Positions 18,894-28,930 are shown, numbered from the stretch's first letter. The stretch is 64,000 nt of DNA from an uncultured Shewanella sp. (GCF_947501665.1 NZ_CANMWS010000011.1:96442-160441), one strand, 5' to 3'. Notes: a model not told the origin generated them from the sequence alone. Made by a program: numbers and translations.

Positions 18894-19841
18894 ATGAGCA
18901 AATTATTGTCAAAAAATACATTTATACTTCTCCCACTCTTTTTTATCCTTATTGTTTGTGGCATTAATTATCTATTATTTTATTTGAATATCTCAACAGA
19001 TAAAAAAACAACATCGACACAACAAAATCAAACATCAGACAATCATCTCAGTCTCCCCCTCGACGAAAAAATATTAAAAATAGAAGCCATACAACATACG
19101 CGCTCACTCAATATTAACCGCCACTTACGCGATCAGTTTGATGACATTATTTTTACTTTACAATTCCCCCCTAATTCAACACTTCAATCCATTGATCTAT
19201 TGTTTCGCTTGGCAGAGACATTAACCCTATCCGCTGAAGCTACCCAAGACTTATTGGATCTTTTTGAACGATATAAACTTTATAAGCAAACTATTGCAAC
19301 AATCAAACAAGCCCCTCCCAGGTTGGGAGAAGAACTAGACTTAGATGAAACTTACTCTTTCATACGAGAAATTAATAAGTTACAAGCAAGGTTTTTCAAT
19401 AAATTAGAAGTTGATGCTTTTTTTTCACATGATAATCAATATACCGAACAAACATTAGAACGCCTTGCAATAAGACAAGATATCAGTCTGAACCAAATTG
19501 AAAAAAACACTTTATTACAACATCATATTAGTCAACTTAGCCAAAAAAATCGTCGCGCTTTGCAACCGACTCTTGATGCAAAAGAAATTGCGACCAAATT
19601 AATCACAACAGAAATAATCGACTTGAACATGAATGCAGATATTGTTTCAAGGGCTAGAGAAACACAAGAAATAAATTTAAAATGGAATGATAAAGTAAAT
19701 AGTTACATACACTTAACTAAAAACAATCAACAGGAAATCGAAAAATACCTCAATGAGCATTTTACTCAAAATGAAGTAAAGCGCCTAAAGGTATTCTTAG
19801 CCAATCCGGAGTTATTAAAAAACACAAATCAAGAGCAATGA
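18894..19841 (+). CDS. lipase-specific foldase, copy 2
   Basis: A 315-residue paralogue of the foldase at 16794: N-terminal membrane helix (about 9-31), a charged linker, helical foldase domain, and the same C-terminal stretch NEHFTQNEVKRLKVFLANPE that in copy 1 is identical. The N-terminal and linker parts have diverged strongly while the C-terminal client-contact region is fixed, which suggests recent duplication of the whole lipase-foldase unit. Confidence 0.88.
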   Translation: MSKLLSKNTFILLPLFFILIVCGINYLLFYLNISTDKKTTSTQQNQTSDNHLSLPLDEKILKIEAIQHTRSLNINRHLRDQFDDIIFTLQFPPNSTLQSIDLLFRLAETLTLSAEATQDLLDLFERYKLYKQTIATIKQAPPRLGEELDLDETYSFIREINKLQARFFNKLEVDAFFSHDNQYTEQTLERLAIRQDISLNQIEKNTLLQHHISQLSQKNRRALQPTLDAKEIATKLITTEIIDLNMNADIVSRARETQEINLKWNDKVNSYIHLTKNNQQEIEKYLNEHFTQNEVKRLKVFLANPELLKNTNQEQ

Positions 19842-20415
19842 TATACACTATTCGATAATAGACTTTAATAGATTATCACCAACCAAATTAACATTAATAA
19901 AACATTGACACCATTTAAATAACCCATTTATTTGTCATTAAATAAAAATATAACCTCGTAATTAAACAATCACATCGCCAATAAAAAACAAAAATCTCAA
20001 ATAAACATCAGAACAATATACTATCACCTCATTGTGAATAATTAATGAGTAAATATTTGATATAAAGAAAACAAAATTTCTCTTTTGCTTTCCATCTGGT
20101 AACCAAACGCTACACAATTAAAAAATAAAAACATTGACAAGCAACATAAAAACAAATAAAAAATAACATTTAAGTGAATAATTATTTATATTCACATAAT
20201 AAGATAAAAAATTAAGCATTATTCACAAGTAATCAATCAATTAAAAAACATATTCCCTGTTAATTTGACATGAGTGAAAAAAGGGAGTTAAATGCATTTA
20301 GTTAGCACCTTTATATACAATTTAATCTTCTTTATTACATGCAAGAGTAAACAACACTTCAGCTGCCGATATATTAAGCAACAACATCAACTGGTAACGT
20401 TGCAAGGACACAGTT
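19842..20415. other. 574-base AT-rich leader of the response-regulator gene
   Basis: A very AT-rich stretch with many A- and T-tracts, typical of xenogeneically silenced promoters of virulence islands. It contains no long ORF, but a 46-codon ORF with a good ribosome site occupies its last 124 bases (listed separately). Terminators for the lipase cluster were not obvious. Confidence 0.55.
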
Positions 20416-20432
20416 ATGACATTTACCAATAA
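20292..20432 (+). CDS. possible leader peptide overlapping the response-regulator start
   Basis: A 46-codon ORF preceded by AAGGGAG four bases before its ATG. It overlaps the start of the EsrB-like gene (20416) by 17 bases in another frame. The residue string (MHLVSTFIYNLIFFITCKSK at the start) resembles nothing I know. It may be translated to couple or block initiation of the regulator, or may be chance. Confidence 0.3.
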   Translation: MHLVSTFIYNLIFFITCKSKQHFSCRYIKQQHQLVTLQGHSYDIYQ

Positions 20433-21075
20433 AAATATAACTAAACTCTTCGTTGTTGACGATCATTCACTCATTTTTGATGGATTAAGAGGCTTTCTTT
20501 CTTCGTATCCAGAATTCGAATTTGTTGGTTTCGCTGAAAATGGTCTATCTGTTTATGATAAATGCCTCAAATTGCAACCCGATCTTGTCTTTATTGATCT
20601 TAAACTGCCAGGCATGTCAGGAGTCGATGTCATCAGACAATTAAGACAGCGCTGGCCTGAAATGATGGTGATTGTGTTAACAGCTTCTGTCGAAGAAAAA
20701 AGCGCCAGAGAAGCATTAGATGCAGGAGCAAACGGCTATGTTATCAAAAACAGCCCAAAGAACACATTGCTAGCAGCAATAAAATGCGTTGCCAGAGGCA
20801 AAGTATTCTTAGATCCAAGTTTAAACGCAAAGCAAGTTGAAGCACTTAAGGACGTATCAGACGGTGATATTCCTTTATTGACACCAAGAGAAAAACAAGT
20901 GCTAAAATTAATTTGTGAAGGTCTTCGTAATCGGGATATTGCAGAAAACTTAGTGATCAGTTTAAAAACAGTAGAAACTCACAGAATGAATCTAATGCAA
21001 AAACTGGATGCTCATAATGTCGCTAATCTTATACAGTGGTCCCAGCGCATGGGTATGAACTCACTTAGCCACTAA
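20416..21075 (+). CDS. SsrB/EsrB-like response regulator of the T3SS
   Basis: 219 residues. A receiver domain (acidic pair VVDDHS at 13-18, phosphoacceptor Asp61 in FIDLKLPG, conserved Thr in VLTAS and Lys in YVIKNSP) is followed by a LuxR/NarL-type helix-turn-helix (LTPREKQVLKLICEGLRNRDIAENLVISLKTVETHRMNLMQKL). Next to a convergent hybrid kinase and an SPI-2-type T3SS, it corresponds in position and type to Salmonella SsrB and Edwardsiella EsrB, which switch on the secretion genes. Confidence 0.88.
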   Translation: MTFTNKNITKLFVVDDHSLIFDGLRGFLSSYPEFEFVGFAENGLSVYDKCLKLQPDLVFIDLKLPGMSGVDVIRQLRQRWPEMMVIVLTASVEEKSAREALDAGANGYVIKNSPKNTLLAAIKCVARGKVFLDPSLNAKQVEALKDVSDGDIPLLTPREKQVLKLICEGLRNRDIAENLVISLKTVETHRMNLMQKLDAHNVANLIQWSQRMGMNSLSH

Positions 21076-21098
21076 CAATATACCACCCACTTAAATTC

Positions 21099-21132
21099 AA
21101 ATGACTTGAAGAGACTGGTCTTCAAGTCATTT
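21099..21132. terminator. bidirectional terminator between regulator and kinase genes
   Basis: A perfect 14-bp stem (21099-21112 with 21119-21132) with a six-base loop, A-rich on the left and T-rich on the right, sits between the two convergent stops. It should end transcription from both sides. Confidence 0.8.
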
Positions 21133-21140
21133 AAGCCACA

Positions 21141-23930
21141 CTACTTTAAACCTTCAATAAACTCACTTAATGCCGTTAAATCTTCATTATGCAAATACCC
21201 TTTTTGTGCTAAGTCAACTTCCAATTGTTGCGTCGCATCAGTCATATCAACCATCCCCGCCACCCCCGAACAGCCTTTTATTTGATGTAACATATCAGCC
21301 AAATCATTCCAGTTTTCAACATTAATGGCAGCCTGACCTTGCTCAACCATTCGAGTTAACTCTTTTATCAATTTATCTTTTAAATCATCATCAAATACAC
21401 TTAAAATAGAAGGCTCTGTTTCATCAATAATATCAAGCGTAATATCTCGATCAATTTGTAATTCTGCTACTTTATCGAGCATTTCCCCTAATTTTTCTAA
21501 TGTAACAGGCTTAGTAAGGTAATCATTCATTCCTGCGGCAATAGCATGTTTATACTCCGTGGGTTCAGCATTTGCGGTCAATGCTAAAATAGGGCAATCA
21601 GTATCAAGGATTTCCCCATCCACTCTCCATTTTTCAGTCGTTTGATATCCATTAAGTCCTGGCATACGAATATCCATTAACACTAAATCAAAAATTTGCC
21701 GTTTTCCTTTTTCTAGTGCTTCAGTACCAGAACTCACTGAAGTGACATCTTGATTTAACTCAATGAGCATCTTACCTATGATAATTCTATTCGTTTCAAC
21801 ATCATCAACCAATAAAATTTTCAACTTCCAGGGTAAAAAATGGGCCGGACTTTCTTTTTCTTCTGATAGAGAGCCCCCTTGCTGCAACTCTCGTAACACT
21901 CTTAATAAACGTCCGGGCAAATAATTAAGCTCTGAATTAGCCAGCTCTGGTAATGTTTCCTCAATAGGTTCAGCTCCCCACTGACTGATTTGAGCATGCA
22001 AAAATTGAGGAGCATGCACCCGTTTATAAAGCAAACAAATCGGCTGACTTGGATCTTCTAAAGGTAACATGAAAGTAAAAGTCGAGCCTTTTTGAAATTC
22101 ACTTACAACTGATAATTGCCCCCCCATAAATGAAGCTAAACGGGTTGAGATAGGTAAACCTAATCCGGTCCCCATTTCTTGATGGTATGTTTGTGCGAAA
22201 GGCTCAAATATGCGTGATAAATCTTGTTTTCTGATCCCCATTCCAGAATCAGCAACATGGAATAAAACTGAGCCATTATCAACCTCAACATCCAACCTGA
22301 TAGTGCCGATATCAGTAAACTTTACAGCATTTCCCAACAAGTTAACTAAAATTTGCCTCACTCTAACAGGATCAAAACGAGCTTCTTCTGGCACATTTTT
22401 ACTTAGAAAGCATTGTAACTTAATTTGCTTATGAGTAGCCCGAGCCGACACAGTACACATAGCATCATCAATAATTGTTAATATGGATGTTATTTGCTTA
22501 TTAAGTTGAATTTGATCAGCTTCAATACGAGAAAAATCAAGTAAATTATTAATGATTGATAGTAATGAGTTTCCACAATTATAGGCTGTTTCAACTAAAT
22601 CCTTTTGTTTCACTGACAATGCTGTATGGCCCAATAACTCCAATGAACCATTTATGCCATTCAAAGGGGTGCGTATTTCATGGCTAATACTGGTCAAATG
22701 CTCTGTCTTACGTTCTGTAGCTTTTTCTGCTTTTAACTTAGCAATACCCAACTCAAGTGTTCTACGTTCAATCTCTTTCTCAAGATTATTATAGTTTTCT
22801 TTGATTGTATCCAGTAAACGATTATATGCCGTCGCTATTTGATCTAGCTCTTTGGTACTTGATGCTGGAAGCCGCCTATCCAAAGTGTCTTGAATATCGT
22901 TAGTAATAATATCAACAAAATGGCCTAAAGGCTTAGCAACATGATACCTCAGAGCCATCAGGAGAATGACTAACATCACAAATAAAGAGATAAGTGCCCA
23001 AGGAAGTTCACTTAATATAGGTGCTAAAGCCACATTTTTAACATAATCATTAGAGATCAATGTTACCTGAAGCCAATTTGGTCCTTTAATCCTTTCTTTT
23101 ATAACATGAAAACCTTCATAGTCAGTTTCTTTTAAATGACCTTCTAATAAGTAATTTTGACGATTATATTGCTCAGTAAAATGTTTTAACTTTCCAGCAG
23201 TCATTGCTTCTGGCGATAACGAAAAAACTTTACCATTAGGTATCAAAAAGAAACTTAATGCTTCAGGGCTCATAGATCCAAATGAATTAAGTGCGATGAC
23301 AGGTTCAAAATTAATCGTAAAACCAATTTGTAACGCATTGGGGTCATTGGGCTGCTCTGAATAGCTAAAACTTAAATTATACGATTTAGTCTCTTTATCC
23401 CATATAGGCTCTCCCCAACGGATCCCTTCGACCGAAGCTTGCTTTGATAACGTTTTTAATGCTTTTACTCGCGTATTAAACATCTTATTTGTTGTGTCAG
23501 TTTGAGCATATACAGTAATGCCTTTGTCTGGTTGTATGATAAAAGTATCAATATAATGATGTTGACCTGCACTACCAAATGTTTGAACAAACCACATATT
23601 CATGACATCTTGATAATTTTTAGACTCATTAGAAAAAGGAAAATAACGAGATACAATGCCTTTTGTATCAAAAATACCTATTTTAGAAAAGCTTCGATGT
23701 AACTTCGTTAACCTATGCACATCTTCTATTGCATCATCGAACAAACCTGTAATCACTTGGGCTTGTAAATGGTTAGCCTCACCAAAAGACGCAAGCTTTT
23801 TATTTAACAAACTTGAATAAGTATTATTATAAGAAACCGTTTCTATCATTAACCAAAGTGAAACCAAAATGGTGGTAAAAGCGACAGTTAACTTCACTGT
23901 TAAAGAGGTCTTCCACATTGTTCTAACCAT
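21141..23930 (-). CDS. SsrA/EsrA-like hybrid sensor histidine kinase
   Basis: From the ATG at 23930 (GGTGGA upstream) the protein has 929 residues; a TTG start at 24008 would add 26. Order: membrane helix, periplasmic sensor (about 35-305), second helix, HAMP-like linker and coiled coil, H-box with His417 in SISHEIRTPLNG, ATPase N and G boxes (NLLGNAVKFTD, DSGMGI), a receiver (LLVDDVETNR, LMDIRMPG), and a C-terminal HPt domain (MLHQIKGCSG). This tripartite phosphorelay matches SsrA/EsrA, the partner of the adjacent regulator. It probably senses an envelope or host signal. Confidence 0.9.
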   Translation of the reverse strand: MVRTMWKTSLTVKLTVAFTTILVSLWLMIETVSYNNTYSSLLNKKLASFGEANHLQAQVITGLFDDAIEDVHRLTKLHRSFSKIGIFDTKGIVSRYFPFSNESKNYQDVMNMWFVQTFGSAGQHHYIDTFIIQPDKGITVYAQTDTTNKMFNTRVKALKTLSKQASVEGIRWGEPIWDKETKSYNLSFSYSEQPNDPNALQIGFTINFEPVIALNSFGSMSPEALSFFLIPNGKVFSLSPEAMTAGKLKHFTEQYNRQNYLLEGHLKETDYEGFHVIKERIKGPNWLQVTLISNDYVKNVALAPILSELPWALISLFVMLVILLMALRYHVAKPLGHFVDIITNDIQDTLDRRLPASSTKELDQIATAYNRLLDTIKENYNNLEKEIERRTLELGIAKLKAEKATERKTEHLTSISHEIRTPLNGINGSLELLGHTALSVKQKDLVETAYNCGNSLLSIINNLLDFSRIEADQIQLNKQITSILTIIDDAMCTVSARATHKQIKLQCFLSKNVPEEARFDPVRVRQILVNLLGNAVKFTDIGTIRLDVEVDNGSVLFHVADSGMGIRKQDLSRIFEPFAQTYHQEMGTGLGLPISTRLASFMGGQLSVVSEFQKGSTFTFMLPLEDPSQPICLLYKRVHAPQFLHAQISQWGAEPIEETLPELANSELNYLPGRLLRVLRELQQGGSLSEEKESPAHFLPWKLKILLVDDVETNRIIIGKMLIELNQDVTSVSSGTEALEKGKRQIFDLVLMDIRMPGLNGYQTTEKWRVDGEILDTDCPILALTANAEPTEYKHAIAAGMNDYLTKPVTLEKLGEMLDKVAELQIDRDITLDIIDETEPSILSVFDDDLKDKLIKELTRMVEQGQAAINVENWNDLADMLHQIKGCSGVAGMVDMTDATQQLEVDLAQKGYLHNEDLTALSEFIEGLK

Positions 23931-24365
23931 TAAAATTCCACCCCAATACAATACAAAAAAACCTAAAACTAGATAAATCAATACGATATAACTTATACCA
24001 ACAACCAATTAGCACCTACTTGCATCTACCATGACCATATACGGAATAAAAGCGGTTTCAATTATATGGAAACATAAACAATTAATTGAAACATACTAAA
24101 AACAATTTAAAAAAAAACGATTAAAATAAAGTCCTTTAGCTTAATAAAGCAATAAAACCATTTGAAATACACTTTTCATTTTTTGTATTATCTATCATTT
24201 TTTCTAAAATAGCCCAGATATCAATCATGACTATTGTATAATATACATACCGCACAATAAAACTTAAAATTTATCACTTTTATCGAGCTAAGGTGTTCAC
24301 CTGATAGGTCTTAACACTATTTCATCACATACTAAGCCTATAAAAACCTTATCATGAGATGAATA
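23931..24365. other. divergent promoter region of kinase gene and T3SS operon
   Basis: A 435-base AT-rich space between the kinase gene (minus) and the first T3SS structural gene (plus). It holds the small palindrome AGGTG-TT-CACCT at 24291-24302, about 60 bases before the next ATG, a possible operator. No gene is evident. Confidence 0.5.
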
Positions 24366-24716
24366 ATGATTAGTCGGCTTATTAATACTGGTATTTTACG
24401 AGTAGAAAAAAATGAACATTCTCAAAAGAAAGCATTTTTGGCGGATAAAGAAGCCATACTCATCGATAAGAAAACTGCTGCGACTATCGGTATTATATTA
24501 ACACCCAATACCAATCACCTCTCACTATGGGCCACACAAGCCACTTTATTGCTCGTCGCAAGTAAAGAGAGCCACGATACCTCATTAGAATACCGTAATG
24601 ATAATTGGATGCTTTGGCATTATTACGATATTAGTCATGAAAATGAAGATCTTGAACAAAAGTGTATTAAACACCTTGCACTTGGCCGTTTTCTCGAAAA
24701 TGGATTAATTGATTAA
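24366..24716 (+). CDS. SsaB/SpiC-like T3SS switch protein
   Basis: 116 residues, near the length of Salmonella SsaB (about 127). It is the first gene before the secretin, exactly where ssaB sits in SPI-2. It has no signal peptide and is slightly acidic at the C-terminus (SHENEDLEQKCIKH). SsaB acts with the gatekeeper SctW and SctM to hold effectors back until translocators are exported. Identification rests mainly on position and size. Confidence 0.65.
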   Translation: MISRLINTGILRVEKNEHSQKKAFLADKEAILIDKKTAATIGIILTPNTNHLSLWATQATLLLVASKESHDTSLEYRNDNWMLWHYYDISHENEDLEQKCIKHLALGRFLENGLID

Positions 24717-24744
24717 CGCTATCTAATCACTTAGAGGAAACAAT

Positions 24745-26217
24745 ATGAACAAAATTATTACGACTATACTGCTATTTTATGTCAGCTTAGTTCACGCCGC
24801 CCCAATAACAGATATCAATTGGCAAGGTGAACCTTTTATGCTCTTCAGCCGAGGAACACCTTTAGCTTCAGTCATTCGTGATTTTGCTCGAAATTATAAT
24901 GTTCCTGTAGTGGTGAGTGACAAAGTCACGGATCAATTTAGCGGTAAAATTCGCAATCAAACGCCAGAAGAAATTCTCAATGATCTTAGTCGTTATGGAA
25001 TAAGTTGGTACTACGTCAATGGTGTATTGTATGCCAATAAAGTTCATGAACTCAGCAACGCATTAATCCCGCTTAATACGTTAACACCTGAAAGAATCAA
25101 ACAATATTTGTCAAATGCGCAAATTCTTGATGATGATGTCTGTAGTATTAACTCTGCTCCCGGTATACATGCTATCGAAGTATGGGGAGTTCCAGAATGC
25201 TTAAGCCGAGTATCCAAACTCACCAGACAACTTGATGCTAACGTCACCCAGCAATATCAAACACGTCCAGAAATAGGCCTATTTCCACTAAAATATGCAT
25301 CAGCAAACGACACTGTTTATGAGTATCGCAACCAAAACGTGACGGTACCTGGCGTGGTTTCAATTTTAAAAGAAATGACAAACACCATGAACAGTAATCC
25401 TCTGGGCACAAATTCTACAGAAGCAATCCACAGCAAGAGAACGGCTTTTTCTGCCGATCAGAGAAAAAATGCCGTCATCGTTAAAGGCACAGCAGCTGAA
25501 ATTGCAGCATACGAGAAGCTCATTTTACAATTAGATACCCCCACTCCAATGATAGAAATTTCAGTGTCGATTATTGATATCAATGCTTCTGATTTTAGAC
25601 AATTAGGCATTGATTGGTCGGCTTCAGCAGGCAGTGTGTCATTCAATAATACAGCAGCGAGTGCAGGTACAAGTGTATCGACGATTATCAGTGATACAGG
25701 CGATTTCATGATGGAAATAAATGCATTAGAGAAAACCTCTAAAGCAAAAATACTCTCACGCCCCTCAGTCGTCACTCTGGATAATGTACAAGCGGTACTG
25801 GATAGAAACATTACCTTTTATACCAAAGTCGAAGGAAGGGACGTAGCCAGTTTAGAATCGGTCACAACAGGATCTTTATTAAGGGTCACCCCACGCTTAC
25901 TTGAAGAAGATAACCAGGAAAAAGTCATGTTATCTCTCAATATTGAAGATGGACAACAAACATCAGCAATCAGTAACACTGAACCGCTACCACAAGTCGC
26001 AAGCTCAGAAATAGCCACTCAAGCCAAACTTAAATCTGGTCAAAGTTTGTTAATTGGTGGTTTCGTGCAAGATAAAGATGAACTCGTCAATAATAAAGTC
26101 CCCTTTCTTGGTGATTTACCTCTCATAGGAGGACTGTTTAGGAGTGAAGAAAGAAATATACAAAGAGTGATCCGCATTTTCTTAATCAAAGCTCAGCCAA
26201 TTAGCCTTAGGGATTAA
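24745..26217 (+). CDS. sctC: SctC, T3SS outer-membrane secretin (SsaC/EsaC-like)
   Basis: 490 residues with a Sec signal (about 1-18), N0/N1 and N3 ring modules (VVVSDKVTDQFSGKIRNQTPEEIL; LFPLKYASANDTVYEYRNQNVTVPGV) and the secretin pore domain ending with the family signature around LLIGGFVQDKDELVNNKVPFLGDLPLIGGLF. Secretin rings form the outer-membrane channel of the injectisome. 28 bases separate it from the ssaB-like gene. Confidence 0.95.
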   Translation: MNKIITTILLFYVSLVHAAPITDINWQGEPFMLFSRGTPLASVIRDFARNYNVPVVVSDKVTDQFSGKIRNQTPEEILNDLSRYGISWYYVNGVLYANKVHELSNALIPLNTLTPERIKQYLSNAQILDDDVCSINSAPGIHAIEVWGVPECLSRVSKLTRQLDANVTQQYQTRPEIGLFPLKYASANDTVYEYRNQNVTVPGVVSILKEMTNTMNSNPLGTNSTEAIHSKRTAFSADQRKNAVIVKGTAAEIAAYEKLILQLDTPTPMIEISVSIIDINASDFRQLGIDWSASAGSVSFNNTAASAGTSVSTIISDTGDFMMEINALEKTSKAKILSRPSVVTLDNVQAVLDRNITFYTKVEGRDVASLESVTTGSLLRVTPRLLEEDNQEKVMLSLNIEDGQQTSAISNTEPLPQVASSEIATQAKLKSGQSLLIGGFVQDKDELVNNKVPFLGDLPLIGGLFRSEERNIQRVIRIFLIKAQPISLRD

Positions 26218-26221
26218 CTAC

Positions 26222-27469
26222 ATGGCCTTACAGTATAAATTACTCTGGCTTAATGGGCCATTAAAAGGGCGCGAATTACAATTACCTTCAGGCCAATTAA
26301 CCATCGGCAGTGATGGTGACATATTGGCAAACTTAGAAGGGACAGAGGAAATTTGTCTCAATGTCAATGAAGCTGATATTTATCTGCAGTCCGATGTGCA
26401 TGGATTAATTGATTCAGAAGAAGACACATTTGATAAAGCATTACCTTACCATAAAGCCATTGAAGTTGCTGGTGTAGCTTTCGCTGTTGCTCCCATTGAT
26501 GAACCAATGACCATTAGTGAGCTCCCTTCGGCACAAGTCGCTACCACAAAAAAAGCAGTCAAAAATAAAAAAAGTACCAAAAAAACCAAAACAGTACATT
26601 GGGGCTTATTTAGCGTAGCCATTATTATCACGTTATTAATTGGTTATATCGTAACACTTGCAGCACCTGAAAAAGAACCCAAAAAAACGATCCAGCAATG
26701 GACTCAATCACAAATATCACAAAAAGCCTTACCTCACATAACGACTGCTTGGTCATCTGATACACAAGTCACCCTTTCAGGGTATTACAATGATATTGTA
26801 AACTTTAATTTATTGACAGAATCACTCAAAGCAAAAAACGTTCGACTGATCCAAGATGCTGTTTATGTAAAGCAACTGCTTAACAATGTCCGCATGATAT
26901 TAGCTGAGAACCATTATACCAATTTGCAAGTCACAGCTGACACAATCTTGCCGGGAAAAATTAATATTTCAGGCGCAATTCAATCTGGAGAGCAATGGGA
27001 TAATACCGCAAAAATGCTAAGAAGCATTAATGGCCTCAAAGAATGGAAAGTCACTAATCAAGCCAGTAATCAAGTAAAAGATCTCATTGATAAACTCAGA
27101 GGTAAACATCTACTCGAAGGCATCATGGTCACTAGGGCAAATGAAACCATTAGAGTCACAGGGCAAGTTAATAGTCACATTGAAACAGCCATCAACCAAG
27201 CAATTGAACAGATAAAAAAAGAACGCTCTAGTGTCTACCAAATACAGTTTCTTAATATTCCGATACACGATGAATTAAACAAATTATTACCTTCAGAAAT
27301 TGTCAGTATTGGCGGAAATACTTCTTCTCCCTATATAGAGTTAGCCAATGGAGACAGGTTATGGAATAAAACTCGACTCGATAATGGCTATATTATCAAT
27401 TTTATTGATGAATATGGCATTGACCTCACCAATAAAGGTGAAGTTATTCATGTTCCTTTCATTTTTTAA
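26222..27469 (+). CDS. sctD: SctD, T3SS inner-membrane ring protein (SsaD-like)
   Basis: 415 residues. A cytoplasmic FHA-like domain (about 1-95, opening WLNGPLKGRELQLPSGQLTIGSD), a Lys-rich linker, one membrane helix (about 125-147), and a long periplasmic part with ring-building BON-type repeats. It starts four bases after the secretin stop. With SctJ it forms the inner-membrane rings. Confidence 0.9.
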   Translation: MALQYKLLWLNGPLKGRELQLPSGQLTIGSDGDILANLEGTEEICLNVNEADIYLQSDVHGLIDSEEDTFDKALPYHKAIEVAGVAFAVAPIDEPMTISELPSAQVATTKKAVKNKKSTKKTKTVHWGLFSVAIIITLLIGYIVTLAAPEKEPKKTIQQWTQSQISQKALPHITTAWSSDTQVTLSGYYNDIVNFNLLTESLKAKNVRLIQDAVYVKQLLNNVRMILAENHYTNLQVTADTILPGKINISGAIQSGEQWDNTAKMLRSINGLKEWKVTNQASNQVKDLIDKLRGKHLLEGIMVTRANETIRVTGQVNSHIETAINQAIEQIKKERSSVYQIQFLNIPIHDELNKLLPSEIVSIGGNTSSPYIELANGDRLWNKTRLDNGYIINFIDEYGIDLTNKGEVIHVPFIF

Positions 27470-27482
27470 TCAAGGATCCAAT

Positions 27483-27695
27483 ATGCCAAGCATTACTCCT
27501 CTAGAAGAAGCAATAAAACTAAATGAAGATGCAAGCTTATTTTATAACAAACAATTAAGTCAGTTAACACTTAAAATCTCACAACAGAAAAACATACATC
27601 ACGAAACCTGGTATGAGGCTGTTAACGCCGCAGAAAAAGTCATTAACACTTTAAGTATTCGCTATAGAAAAAAACAAAACAACAGACTGGTTTGA
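27483..27695 (+). CDS. SsaE-like needle co-chaperone
   Basis: 70 residues, helical, in the slot of SPI-2 ssaE (about 80 residues) directly after sctD. The ATG at 27483 follows AAGGATCC. In related systems SsaE/EscE proteins pair with an SctG-type protein (here 54508-54828) to keep the needle subunit unpolymerised. The family is too small and variable for strong motifs; the call rests on order and size. Confidence 0.65.
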   Translation: MPSITPLEEAIKLNEDASLFYNKQLSQLTLKISQQKNIHHETWYEAVNAAEKVINTLSIRYRKKQNNRLV

Positions 27696-27777
27696 CCAGA
27701 TTGAGGCAGTAATCACATTTTTCGATATAAATAGCGTATAAAAAGAATATTATTTAATCATCATATAGGAGGAAAGT

Positions 27778-28182
27778 ATGAACACACCAACAAGCGACGA
27801 TTTAAAAGCGATGATGAGGGATCTCGAGCAGCGCAAAAAAGCATTAACCAAACACTTCGATGAATTTGAATTATTGCAAAAAGAAATTCAAAGTCTAAAT
27901 CAACGAGCGACGAATGGTGATGTGGGATCAATTCGTAAAATAACCAATTTATCGAACGCTTTTCCAAATGGTTTTTCACAGCAACAGCAACAAATACTCG
28001 GAAAAGCAAAAGAAATTGAGAAAAATTTTAAAACAATTAAAAATCAATTTCAGGAAATTGAAAAGAACACAAAACCATTAAATAACAATAGAAAAAAGTT
28101 AGAAAAGAATACAAATATCCAAGAGACGGATAATGCCATTATTACTAAACCTAAAAGACCGAAAATTAAATCATTTTGCTAA
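27778..28182 (+). CDS. SseA-like chaperone of the filament/translocator proteins
   Basis: 134 residues, highly charged and predicted coiled-coil in the first 105 (LEQRKKALTKHFDEF, then KEIEKNFKTIKNQFQEIEKN), with a basic tail. It sits between ssaE and the first sseB-like gene, as sseA does in Salmonella and escC in Edwardsiella, where the product binds SseB/EseB and SseD/EseD. A strong AGGAGG precedes the ATG. Confidence 0.7.
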   Translation: MNTPTSDDLKAMMRDLEQRKKALTKHFDEFELLQKEIQSLNQRATNGDVGSIRKITNLSNAFPNGFSQQQQQILGKAKEIEKNFKTIKNQFQEIEKNTKPLNNNRKKLEKNTNIQETDNAIITKPKRPKIKSFC

Positions 28183-28243
28183 ACGTTAATGCTTAAGCAG
28201 AACAATAAATTTAAAAATACACATTTGACAATTGGAATAAATA

Positions 28244-28930
28244 ATGGCGATTCCCCCTAATACAAGTGGACATATTAGCATTATTGATAAAGACCGCTCT
28301 GAAGCGGCTAAATTTCAAATAGCAAGCCGTGGCGATCCTATGTTTTCTAAAGGGATTGCTGTTTTATACATGTTCTTAAATTTACTTTCTGAAATGGCTG
28401 ATATGCAGTATCAGCAAATGCAAGAAAAATCTGACATTACTCGTGAAGCGCAAAGCATGGCGAATAAGGTTGATAGCCAAATAGCCAATGTCGCTAAAAA
28501 AACCGATGGTTCTGAAGTCCTCTCTGACGATGTCTATCAGTATATGTTAGACAATAACATTACCGTCAATGGGCAAAGCATTAAGGACTACGCCACTCAG
28601 CCAGATGAAGAAGTCACCACTATTGTCCCTCAACGCTCAATGGTGCAGGACGGACGTCTCACCAAAGATATCAAGTGGGAGATTCTTTTTGTTGAAAAAA
28701 CAGAAACCATTACTTATCCCGAAGGGCAAAAAGCACTCGACCAAGGCGAACTTCAAGCAGTTAAAGCAGCATTAGAGAGTGTATCAAATCAAGCATCAGA
28801 CTACGTTTCTCAATCACAACTGCAACTACAAAAACTCATGCAAACCTACAACGTGACAGTGAGTTTAATTAATAGTATGCAAACCTTAATGGCTGATATG
28901 AATAAGTCTATAGCACAAAATATTCGCTAA
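28244..28930 (+). CDS. SseB/EseB/EspA-type filament protein, copy 1
   Basis: 228 residues. N-terminal helix pair region (GIAVLYMFLNLLSEMADMQYQQMQEKSDITREAQSMANKVDS split across the helix), a longer variable middle (about residues 110-165, rich in charged and Val/Ile residues), and a conserved C-terminal coiled coil ending QNIR. The fold type is that of SseB, EseB and EspA, which form the extracellular filament or needle-tip complex. It is the most divergent of three tandem copies and has about 30 extra residues in the middle. Confidence 0.85.
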   Translation: MAIPPNTSGHISIIDKDRSEAAKFQIASRGDPMFSKGIAVLYMFLNLLSEMADMQYQQMQEKSDITREAQSMANKVDSQIANVAKKTDGSEVLSDDVYQYMLDNNITVNGQSIKDYATQPDEEVTTIVPQRSMVQDGRLTKDIKWEILFVEKTETITYPEGQKALDQGELQAVKAALESVSNQASDYVSQSQLQLQKLMQTYNVTVSLINSMQTLMADMNKSIAQNIR

